A stretch of DNA of 8,840 nt from an uncultured Alphaproteobacteria bacterium (GTDB lineage Bacteria > Pseudomonadota > Alphaproteobacteria > Reyranellales > Reyranellaceae): the NCBI GenBank assembly GCA_903929895.1, contig CAIYWM010000864.1, forward strand, positions 1 to 8,840, in the 5' to 3' direction. Below the pieces are notes generated by a model. That model was not told the origin of the DNA and ran no database searches. It saw only the letters and a list, made by a program, of their open reading frames with translations. The position numbers and the translations under genes are program-made. Below, in pieces: positions 1-6,444 of the stretch; positions within the stretch are counted from its first letter, which is position 1; each line of letters opens with the position of its first letter.

Positions 1-104
1 AGACCAAGCAGCTCTTCGACGTGCTTTATGCGACGGGCGGCAAGGAAGCCATGGGTGTCGACGCCCTGCCGACGGGCATTTTCAACACCAGCTTCTCGAG
101 CTGA
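1..104 (+). CDS. ABC transporter substrate-binding protein, C-terminal fragment (probable)
   Basis: This is the 3' end of a gene that begins before the window. The frame starting at base 3 is open for 33 codons, ends in ...FNTSFSS and stops at TGA 102-104. Only the last 33 residues are visible and they carry no diagnostic motif. The assignment rests mainly on position: it ends 6 bases before a permease of the nitrate/sulfonate/taurine type, and in such operons the periplasmic binding protein (NMT1/SsuA/TauA-like) normally lies next to the permease and ATPase. If so, it captures the substrate in the periplasm and sets transporter specificity. The coding frame is clear; the function is inferred from context and could be another enzyme of the pathway. 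Confidence 0.55.
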   Translation, partial: TKQLFDVLYATGGKEAMGVDALPTGIFNTSFSS

Positions 105-110
105 CAGACC

Positions 111-881
111 GTGAAGTCGCGTCTGTTCGCCGGCGCGGTGCCCAGGCTGGCGTCGGTCGCGATGCTGCTGGCGATCTGGTACGCGGCGGCCTGGCTGCCG
201 GCCAAGCCGTTGCTGCCGCCGCCGCACCAGGTGCTGATCTATCTGGTCCAGGACGTCCAGAAGCCGGAGATCTGGAAGCATCTGGGCGTGACGCTGATGC
301 GCATCTTTCTGGGATTTGCCCTGTCGATGGCGATCGCCATACCTTTCGGGATCGCGTTGGGCTTTTCGGCGTTCGCCCGCCAGCTATTCGGCTCCTGGGT
401 GGTCATCGGGCTGATGATTCCCAGCCTCGTCTTCATCATCCTCGCCTACACCTCGATCGGCCTGAACGAGTTCGCGGCTGTCGTAGCGGCAGCGCTGGCC
501 GTGGTCTGGGTGCTGACGATCAACATCTGGGAAAGCGCCAAAGCCGTCGATGTGAAGTTGATCCAGATGGCGCGCGGGTTCGGCCTATCGTCGGTACGCA
601 TCGTGACGTCCGTCGTCCTGCCGCAGCTGGCCGCCTCGCTGATGGCATCGGCACGGTTCGGTCTCGGCCTCGTCTGGAAGATGGTGCTGTTCGTCGAGCT
701 GCTCGGCCGGAGCAACGGCATCGGCTACCAGATCGAATACTATCACCAACTGTTCGATCTCGGCCGCGTGCTCGAATACACGGTTTTCTTCGTCGCCATC
801 ATGCTGCTGATCGAGGTCGTGGTGCTGGGTGGTATTGAGCGCCGCCTGTTCCGCTGGCGGCCCGCGGCGCGGCTGGCCTGA
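111..881 (+). CDS. ABC transporter permease, SsuC/TauC/ThiX-like
   Basis: Inner-membrane channel subunit of a binding-protein-dependent importer, 256 aa, which is normal for this family (about 250-270). The GTG start lies 6 bases after the upstream stop. Hydrophobic segments lie near residues 13-29, 59-85, 93-116, 120-139, 182-198 and 222-240, giving about six membrane spans. The cytoplasmic EAA-type coupling loop that docks on the ATPase is at about 154-172 (ARGFG...VVLPQ, with the conserved Gly and the hydrophobic-x-x-Pro ending). A basic C-terminal tail (RRLFRWRPAARLA) follows the last span. The partner ATPase starts 4 bases downstream. Close relatives import nitrate, alkanesulfonates, taurine or thiamine-pyrimidine precursors. 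The operon context suggests a small N-heteroaromatic acid or similar compound here, but the permease sequence itself does not show the substrate. Confidence 0.92.
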   Translation: MKSRLFAGAVPRLASVAMLLAIWYAAAWLPAKPLLPPPHQVLIYLVQDVQKPEIWKHLGVTLMRIFLGFALSMAIAIPFGIALGFSAFARQLFGSWVVIGLMIPSLVFIILAYTSIGLNEFAAVVAAALAVVWVLTINIWESAKAVDVKLIQMARGFGLSSVRIVTSVVLPQLAASLMASARFGLGLVWKMVLFVELLGRSNGIGYQIEYYHQLFDLGRVLEYTVFFVAIMLLIEVVVLGGIERRLFRWRPAARLA

Positions 882-885
882 CGCG

Positions 886-1647
886 ATGTCGGTATCCATC
901 GCCATCCGGGACTTCGCAAAGGAGTTCCAGACCGCTGACGGCTCCCGGCTTCGTGTGCTGGAGAACGTGGACCTGCAGGTGACGCCCGGCGAGTTCGTGA
1001 CGATCCTTGGGCCGTCGGGCTGCGGGAAATCCACCCTGCTCAATGCACTCAGCGGGCTCGACACGAGTTTCGAGGGAAAGGTCGAGATCGGTCGCAGCGC
1101 GGTGGGCGCCGCCAAGCCCCGCATCGCCTATCTGTTCCAGGAGCCGCGCCTGCTGCCGTGGCGCACGGTGCGCGGCAACATCGAGTTCGCGCTCGATGCG
1201 GCACGAGTCCCCAAGTCGGAATGGGCGGCGCGCTGCGAACGCTGGCTGCAGGCCGTCGGCCTCGCATCGTTCGCCGACTATTTTCCGCTCCAGCTGTCAG
1301 GTGGCATGCAGCAGCGCGTTTCCATCGCGCGAGCCTTCTCGATCGAGCCGGAATTGCTGCTGATGGACGAGCCGTTCAGCGCGCTCGACGAGATCACGGC
1401 ACTTCGCATGCGTCAGCTGCTGCTCTCGCTGTGGGAGGCCGACCGTCGCACCGTGCTGTTCGTGACGCACAATTCACTGGAGTCCGTCTATCTCTCGGAC
1501 CGCATCGTGGTGATGAAGAGCGGCCCGAACAGTCGCATCTGTGACGAGATCGGGCTCGGCCACCTGCGCCGGCCGCGCACGTACGACGACCCGGCGCAAT
1601 ACGAGACGCAGCGCGCCGTGCTCGCCACCCTGATGCGGTACGTCTGA
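886..1647 (+). CDS. ABC transporter ATP-binding protein, SsuB/TauB-like
   Basis: Cytoplasmic ATPase that drives the importer, 253 aa from the ATG at 886 (MSVSIAIRDF). This start lies 4 bases after the permease stop. An in-frame upstream ATG at 829 would add 19 residues overlapping the permease and unlike the family N-terminus, so it was not used. All nucleotide-binding elements are intact: Walker A GPSGCGKST at 42-50, Q-loop Gln85 in FQEPRLLPW, signature LSGGMQQR at 137-144, Walker B LLLMDEP at 157-163, D-loop SALD at 165-168, and switch His195 in VTHN. The sequence FQEPRLLPWRTV is typical of the nitrate/sulfonate/taurine subgroup. The stop overlaps the start of the next gene by one base (TGATG), which points to translational coupling with the monooxygenase and links transporter and catabolic genes in one mRNA. 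Confidence 0.95.
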   Translation: MSVSIAIRDFAKEFQTADGSRLRVLENVDLQVTPGEFVTILGPSGCGKSTLLNALSGLDTSFEGKVEIGRSAVGAAKPRIAYLFQEPRLLPWRTVRGNIEFALDAARVPKSEWAARCERWLQAVGLASFADYFPLQLSGGMQQRVSIARAFSIEPELLLMDEPFSALDEITALRMRQLLLSLWEADRRTVLFVTHNSLESVYLSDRIVVMKSGPNSRICDEIGLGHLRRPRTYDDPAQYETQRAVLATLMRYV

Positions 1648-2771
1648 TGAAGGGCAATGCGATCATCGCGGGCGCGGGAATCGGCGGTCTAGCTGCCGGC
1701 CTGGCGTTGCTGCGCAAGGGTTGGCAGGTCCGCATCTACGAGCAGAGCGACGATATCCGGATCCTGGGCGCGGCGATCTACATCTGGGAGAACGGTCTAC
1801 GCGTGTTGGAGACGCTCGGCGTCTATGAGCAGGTGATCGCGGGCGTGCAGCAGGTGCAGGTCCGCGAGCGGCGCGGCGCGCAAGGCGAGCTGCTGGGCGT
1901 CGAAAACACGGCGGCGAGTGGCCGCCTCTTCCTGCCGATGCGCCGCGCGCTGCTGACCTCGCTCAAGGATGCTGTGCTGGCGGCGGGCGGCGAGATTCAT
2001 TTCGGCAAGTCGATACAGGGCGCTGATCCCGGCGGCGCGCTGCGCTTCCGCGACGGCACGGTGGAGCACGCCGATCTCGTGGTCGGCGCCGACGGCGTCA
2101 ACAGCCGGGTACGCGACAGCCTCGGGCTGCTGCGCTCGCGCAAGCCGGTGGGGCAGTACGGCTATCGCATCATGATAGATCGCCAGCCGGGCGATGCGGC
2201 GGATGAATCCCGCAGCCGCATCAGCGAGCACTGGAACGGCAGCCGGCGGCTGCTCTATGCGCCCAGCAGCCCGCAGCAGGTCTATGTCCAGCTCACTTCC
2301 GTGCGCGGCGATCCGGCGGCCGGCGCGCCGTTCGACCGCGCGTCGTGGCTCAAGACCTTCCCGCATCTCGACTGGGTGATCGAGCGCATTCCCGACGACG
2401 GCAAGGGCGACTGGTTCGAGGTCGTGCGCGTGCATTCCTGGGCACGCGGCCGCGTTGCTCTGATCGGCGACGCCGTCAGCGCCCAGCCGCCGTTCCTCGG
2501 TCAGGGCGGTGGCGTCGCCATGACGTCGGCGCTGTCGCTGGCGGACGCGCTCGCGAAGCACGACGATGTGGAGACGGCGCTGGCAGCCTGGCAGGCCAAC
2601 GAGCGGCGTTTCGTCGAATGGGTCCAGACGGTCTCGCGCTTCTACGGCGAGCTGGCGTTGATGCCCCAAGCCCTTCGCAAGCTGACGCTGAAGTTGCTCA
2701 CGGGCAACGCGTGGCTGCGCGAGCACACGATACGCTGTGCGGCGCTGCGACCGCCGACCGGTGCGCTGTGA
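1647..2771 (+). CDS. FAD-dependent aromatic monooxygenase (group A flavoprotein hydroxylase)
   Basis: A 374-aa single-component flavin hydroxylase of the salicylate/6-hydroxynicotinate hydroxylase superfamily. It uses NAD(P)H and O2 to put an OH on an electron-rich aromatic ring. The N-terminal dinucleotide fold has GAGIGG at 9-14, with acidic Glu32 after the second strand for the FAD ribose. The DG motif is at 142-156 (ADLVVGADGVNSRVR) and the GD motif with the flavin pyrophosphate contact at 274-288 (GDAVSAQPPFLGQGG). Length is typical (370-400). The usual GDAAH His is replaced (GDAVS). The start overlaps the ATPase stop by one base and the stop overlaps the next start by four. Beside a Mo hydroxylase and a NicX-like dioxygenase, a likely job is converting a 6-hydroxypyridine-3-substituted intermediate to a dihydroxypyridine, the role of NicC or HspB/VppD. 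That substrate is inferred; other ring hydroxylations are possible. Confidence 0.85.
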   Translation: MKGNAIIAGAGIGGLAAGLALLRKGWQVRIYEQSDDIRILGAAIYIWENGLRVLETLGVYEQVIAGVQQVQVRERRGAQGELLGVENTAASGRLFLPMRRALLTSLKDAVLAAGGEIHFGKSIQGADPGGALRFRDGTVEHADLVVGADGVNSRVRDSLGLLRSRKPVGQYGYRIMIDRQPGDAADESRSRISEHWNGSRRLLYAPSSPQQVYVQLTSVRGDPAAGAPFDRASWLKTFPHLDWVIERIPDDGKGDWFEVVRVHSWARGRVALIGDAVSAQPPFLGQGGGVAMTSALSLADALAKHDDVETALAAWQANERRFVEWVQTVSRFYGELALMPQALRKLTLKLLTGNAWLREHTIRCAALRPPTGAL

Positions 2772-3613
2772 AGCCGCGGCCGTTCGCCTATCGACGCGCG
2801 ACCTCGGTCGAGGAGGCATGCAGCCTTCTGGCCGGGCCGGTCGACGCGCGGGTGATAGCGGGTGGCCAAAGTCTCGTGCCGATGATGAACCTTCGTCTCG
2901 TCTCGCCCGCACTGCTGGTCGATATCGGCGGCCTTGCCGAGCTGCAGAGGGTGACGCTCACCGGTGACGCGCTGCATGTCGGTGCGCTGGTCCGCCACCG
3001 CCAGCTCGAGACCGATCTGCTGGTGGCACGTCACGTGCCACTGCTGGCGAGCGCGGTGCGGCATGTGGCTCACCAGGCGGTGCGCAACCGCGGCACGCTG
3101 GGCGGCAGCCTCTGCCATGCCGATCCGGCGGCGGAGTTTCCCGCCTGCATGCTGGTCCTCGAGGCGACCCTGCACATTGCCTCGTCAGTGTCCGAGCGCA
3201 CCGTCGCGGCCGGCGACTTCTTCCGCGGGATGTTCGCGACGGCCCTCGAGCCGGGCGAGATGCTGACCGGCGTGTCGATTCCGCTGACCGCAGCGCGCGA
3301 TCCGGCCGCCCTCCACGAAATGTCGCGCCGTCACGGCGATCTCGCGCTGGCGGGTATCGTCGGCCGGCGCGGGCAGGGGGTGCAGCGCTGGGCGGCGTTC
3401 GGCATCGAAGACCGCGCCGTCCGGCTTGCCCATCTCGAAGCAGTACTTGCGGACAAGCCGCAGGCCGGCGAGGCCGAGATGCTGGCGGCGCTCGCGATCG
3501 ACCTGCCATCGACGGCGGGCGCAGGCACCGCTGGACGGGCCAAGCTCGTGATCGCCGCCGAACTGGCGCGGCGCTGCCGCGACGATATCGATCGCGCGGG
3601 TGTGGCGGCATGA
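2768..3613 (+). CDS. Molybdenum hydroxylase FAD subunit (CoxM/XdhB-like)
   Basis: Medium, FAD-carrying subunit of a three-part xanthine dehydrogenase-family enzyme, 281 aa, the usual length. The start is GTG 2768, overlapping the monooxygenase stop in a GTGA junction. The frame is open further upstream, but the family begins with a KPxPFxYxRxxS-like segment, which is exactly what follows this GTG. FAD contacts are at 31-36 (AGGQSL, then VPMMNLRL) and 107-120 (RNRGTLGGSLCHADP), with the RRHGDLALAG segment at 187-196 in the C-terminal domain. The subunit passes electrons from the [2Fe-2S] centres to an acceptor such as NAD+ or a quinone. The junction with the next gene is ATGA. A separate FAD subunit distinguishes this enzyme from NicAB-type nicotinate hydroxylase, which lacks one and uses cytochrome domains. 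Confidence 0.93.
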   Translation: MKPRPFAYRRATSVEEACSLLAGPVDARVIAGGQSLVPMMNLRLVSPALLVDIGGLAELQRVTLTGDALHVGALVRHRQLETDLLVARHVPLLASAVRHVAHQAVRNRGTLGGSLCHADPAAEFPACMLVLEATLHIASSVSERTVAAGDFFRGMFATALEPGEMLTGVSIPLTAARDPAALHEMSRRHGDLALAGIVGRRGQGVQRWAAFGIEDRAVRLAHLEAVLADKPQAGEAEMLAALAIDLPSTAGAGTAGRAKLVIAAELARRCRDDIDRAGVAA

Positions 3614-4083
3614 GCGGGATTCACACGATCAAATTCCGGCTGAACGGCCGCGCCGTGGCCAAGCATGTCGAGCCGCGCACCAGTGCGGCAGACATGATCC
3701 GGCACGAGTCCGGTCTCACCGGCACCCATGTCGGCTGCGAGCACGGCGTTTGCGGCGCCTGTTCCATCGTCCTCGACGGGGCGGTCGTGCGCGGCTGCCT
3801 CGTCTTTGCGGTACAGCTTGACGGCGCTGAGGTCGAGACGATCGAGGGGGCGAGCGACAGCGGCCGAATCGCGGCATTGCAGGCGGCGTTCGTCGACCGC
3901 AACGCGCTTCAATGCGGCTTCTGCACGCCTGGCATGCTCCTGACCGCGGCCGAGCTGCTGTCGCGCGAGCCCAATCCCTCGCGCGAGCAAATCCGGGAGG
4001 CGCTGTCCGGCAACATCTGCCGTTGCACCGGTTACGAGGCGATCGTCGATGCCGTAGCGGCGGCCGCGAAGGGGAAACCATGA
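3610..4083 (+). CDS. Molybdenum hydroxylase [2Fe-2S] subunit (CoxS-like)
   Basis: Small iron-sulfur subunit, 157 aa, typical for CoxS/XdhC-type small subunits. The N-terminal plant-ferredoxin domain carries Cys43, Cys48, Cys51 and Cys63 (CEHGVCGAC followed by RGC) for the first cluster. The C-terminal four-helix domain carries Cys102, Cys105, Cys137 and Cys139 (QCGFCTPG and NICRCTGY) for the cluster nearest the molybdenum. All eight ligands are present, so both clusters should form. It relays electrons from the Mo centre of the large subunit to the FAD subunit. It overlaps the genes on both sides by four bases (ATGA at both ends), which favours stoichiometric synthesis of the three subunits. 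A purine-rich stretch near its end, at 4068-4075, probably serves as ribosome binding site for the large subunit. Confidence 0.97.
   Translation: MSGIHTIKFRLNGRAVAKHVEPRTSAADMIRHESGLTGTHVGCEHGVCGACSIVLDGAVVRGCLVFAVQLDGAEVETIEGASDSGRIAALQAAFVDRNALQCGFCTPGMLLTAAELLSREPNPSREQIREALSGNICRCTGYEAIVDAVAAAAKGKP
4068..4075 (+). promoter_or_regulatory. Probable ribosome binding site for the Mo-cofactor subunit
   Basis: The purine run GAAGGGGA ends 4 bases before ATG 4080 and lies inside the last codons of the upstream gene. Spacing is short, but this is the best Shine-Dalgarno-like sequence near this start, and it supports 4080 over more upstream in-frame starts. Confidence 0.45.
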
Positions 4084-6434
4084 CCGGCGTAACGACCAAG
4101 GCGGTCGGCTCGTCGCATCGGCGCGGCGACGCCAAGCTGTTCGTCGGTGGCCGCGGCACCTACATCGACGATGTCACGGTGCCGGGCGTGCTGCATGTGG
4201 CCTTCCTGCGGTCACCGCACGCGCACGCAAGCATTGTGGCCATCCGCACCGCCGAGGCCGACGCGATGCCCGGCGTGGTGCGCGTCGTCACCGCCGCCGA
4301 CCTGGCGCCGCTCTGCAAGGGGTGGCAGACCTCGCAGACCTATCCAGGCTACGTGCTGCGCACCCAGTATCCTCTGGCAACGGACCGCGTCGTGTTCGTG
4401 GGCCAGGCCGTCGTTGCGGTGGTGGCTGAGAGCCGTGCGCTTGCCGAGGATGCGGTCGAGTTGGTCGAGATCGATTGGGAGCTGTTGCCGCCGGCCTGCG
4501 ATCTGGAAGGCGCGATGGCGCCGGACGCGGCGCGCGCCCATTCCGATCTTGCGGGCAACCTTGCCTATCAGGCCGAAGTCGGCGATCCGGAGAACCGCGC
4601 GCTGTTCGACGAGGCGGCGTGCGTCGTTGAGGCCTCCTTCCGGTTCAACCGACAGACTGTGATGCCGATGGAGACGCGTGGCGTCGTGGCGAGCTACCTG
4701 CCGGGCGACGGCAGTCTGAGCGTGTATCAGAGCCACACCGCGCCGCATCAGCTGCGCTCGCTCTATGCCACCCATCTCGGCCTCGACGAGGGCCGCATTC
4801 GCGTGATCTGCCCGCATGTCGGAGGCTCGTTCGGCGCCAAGATCCATCTCTATTCCGACGAGGTGGCGACCGTGGCCATCTCGCGCCTGATCGGCCGGCC
4901 GGTAAAGTACATCGCCGATCGCATGGAAGCTCTGCTTGCCGACATCCATGCCCGCGAGCAGATCGTGACGGCGAAGCTGGCGCTCGACGAGGGGGGCAGG
5001 TTCGTGGCGTGGAGGGCTGAGACCCGTCTCGCCATGGGCGCCTTTTCGACCCATCCGGGCTCCAGCGTGCAGGAGGCTGACGAGGCGGTGCGGCTGGCCA
5101 TGGCGCCCTATCGTGTGCCGCATGTCGGCGGTCGGCTCGAGGTCGTGTTCCAGAACAAGAATATCGTCGGCCAGTATCGCGGCGTCGGTCATCCAATCGC
5201 CTCGGCCATCGCCGAACACCTGATCGAGAAGGCGGCGGCCGCCATGGGGTTTGATCCCGTGGCATTGCGGCTCGCCAACTACGTACCGGACGACGCCTAT
5301 CCGGTGAGGACGCGTACAGGCATCGATCTCGACGCGCTGTCGCATCAGGCCTGCCTGCGCCGGCTCGGGGAGATCATCGACATCCCGGCCCTCCGCGCCG
5401 AGAATGAACGGCTGCGTGGCGAAGGCATCCATAGAGGCTTCGGCATCGCCTGCTTCATCGAGCGCACCGCGACCAATGCACCCTCCAACGCCCATATCCG
5501 CAAGGCCACGGCGCAGGACGGCATCACCCTCTCGGTCGACCCCTCGGGCGCGGTGCGCTGTGCCATCAGCGTTACCGACCAGGGGCAGGGCACGCACACG
5601 GTGGTGGCGCAGGTGATCGCCGACGAACTCGGCGTCCCCTTCGATCGTGTTCGCATCGTTTCCGGCGACAGCCAGGCCACACCCTACGGCTCGGGCGTGC
5701 GAGCGTCGCGCGGTACCGCGGTCGGCGGCGAGCTGGCCCTCCATGCCTCACGCGAGTTGCGCGCGGTAATCCTCGAGGCGGCGGCGCAGCTGCTGCAGAC
5801 CGGCGCCGAGCGGCTGTCGATGACCGACGGAATGATCGCCCCTGCCGGCAGTGAAGAGGGCAACGGCATCAGCCTGGCCGACCTGGCCGAGATCGTGCAC
5901 TTCAAGCCCCAGCTGCTGCCCAGGGGGGCGCAGGTGAGCCTCTCCCTATCGCGCCATCTCGGCCACGACTGGCCCGCGCTGGTGCCGACCAATGGCGTGC
6001 AAGCCTCATTGGTCGAGGTCGATGTGCGAACGGGCGCGGTGCAGCTGTTGCGCCACTGGGCGGTCGACGATTTCGGCACCATCGTCAACCCGCTGCTGGT
6101 GGCGGAGCAGGTGCGCGGCGGGATCGCCCAGGGCATCGGCCAGGCACTGTTCGAGGAGCTGGTGTACGACGCCGGCGGCCAGGTGCAGAACGCCACGCTC
6201 GCCGATTATCTCGTGCCGCTGGCCTCCGACCTGCCCGACATGGTGATCGATCATGTCGAGACTCCGTGGCCGCAGTCCGTTTTGGGCGCCAAGGGTGCGG
6301 GCGAGGCCGGCACCACCGGCGCGGTCGGCGCCGTTCTCAACGCCGTCAACGACGCGATCCGGCCGCTCGGTGCGTCCATCACCGAGCTGCCGATGACACC
6401 CGAGCGCATGCTCGCCGCGCTCAACCGCCTGTGA
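4080..6434 (+). CDS. Molybdenum hydroxylase large subunit, Mo-cofactor binding (CoxL/XdhA-like)
   Basis: Catalytic subunit of 784 aa, the family norm, starting at ATG 4080 (ATGA overlap with the [2Fe-2S] gene). The frame is open upstream to 3912, but only by reading through the smaller gene. The N-terminal a/b-hammerhead domain starts at about residue 19 (KLFVGGRGTYIDDV). Cofactor-binding landmarks are VGGSFGAK at 247-254, QYRGVGHP at 365-372, QGQGTH at 501-506, and GAKGAGEAGTTGA at 736-748, whose Glu742 is the expected catalytic base. Arg367 matches the RGxG arginine of xanthine oxidoreductases. The CO dehydrogenase active-site loop AYRCSFR is absent, so it is a hydroxylase and not a CO dehydrogenase. 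Where most relatives read STQxPH, residues 218-223 read SHTAPH, which removes the usual Gln at the Mo site. It probably hydroxylates an N-heteroaromatic ring carbon next to nitrogen. Maturation genes (XdhC/MobA-like) are not in the window. Confidence 0.95.
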   Translation: MTGVTTKAVGSSHRRGDAKLFVGGRGTYIDDVTVPGVLHVAFLRSPHAHASIVAIRTAEADAMPGVVRVVTAADLAPLCKGWQTSQTYPGYVLRTQYPLATDRVVFVGQAVVAVVAESRALAEDAVELVEIDWELLPPACDLEGAMAPDAARAHSDLAGNLAYQAEVGDPENRALFDEAACVVEASFRFNRQTVMPMETRGVVASYLPGDGSLSVYQSHTAPHQLRSLYATHLGLDEGRIRVICPHVGGSFGAKIHLYSDEVATVAISRLIGRPVKYIADRMEALLADIHAREQIVTAKLALDEGGRFVAWRAETRLAMGAFSTHPGSSVQEADEAVRLAMAPYRVPHVGGRLEVVFQNKNIVGQYRGVGHPIASAIAEHLIEKAAAAMGFDPVALRLANYVPDDAYPVRTRTGIDLDALSHQACLRRLGEIIDIPALRAENERLRGEGIHRGFGIACFIERTATNAPSNAHIRKATAQDGITLSVDPSGAVRCAISVTDQGQGTHTVVAQVIADELGVPFDRVRIVSGDSQATPYGSGVRASRGTAVGGELALHASRELRAVILEAAAQLLQTGAERLSMTDGMIAPAGSEEGNGISLADLAEIVHFKPQLLPRGAQVSLSLSRHLGHDWPALVPTNGVQASLVEVDVRTGAVQLLRHWAVDDFGTIVNPLLVAEQVRGGIAQGIGQALFEELVYDAGGQVQNATLADYLVPLASDLPDMVIDHVETPWPQSVLGAKGAGEAGTTGAVGAVLNAVNDAIRPLGASITELPMTPERMLAALNRL

Positions 6435-6444
6435 AGGTGCAGAC

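Noticed and set aside
2345..2767. Extended N-terminus for the FAD subunit
   Set aside because: The frame is open upstream, but this stretch is the monooxygenase gene in another frame. The family-like N-terminus begins at the GTG at 2768, which also makes a 4-base overlap junction.
1647..2771. Tetracycline-inactivating monooxygenase (TetX-like)
   Set aside because: It shares only the general flavin-hydroxylase fold. The catabolic operon context argues for ring hydroxylation of a growth substrate.
1797..2912. Minus-strand open frame of 371 codons opposite the monooxygenase
   Set aside because: Antisense shadow of a well-supported gene. It crosses the monooxygenase/FAD-subunit junction and shows no family features.
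4212..5744. Long minus-strand open frame (510 codons) opposite the Mo-cofactor subunit
   Set aside because: It lies fully antisense to a gene with intact family motifs. Its composition (rich in Arg, His, Ala, Gly) is what high-GC coding DNA gives on the opposite strand, and it has no recognisable motif.
4080..6434. CO dehydrogenase large subunit
   Set aside because: The Cu/Mo active-site loop AYRCSFR is absent; the position reads QYRGVGHP, as in hydroxylases.
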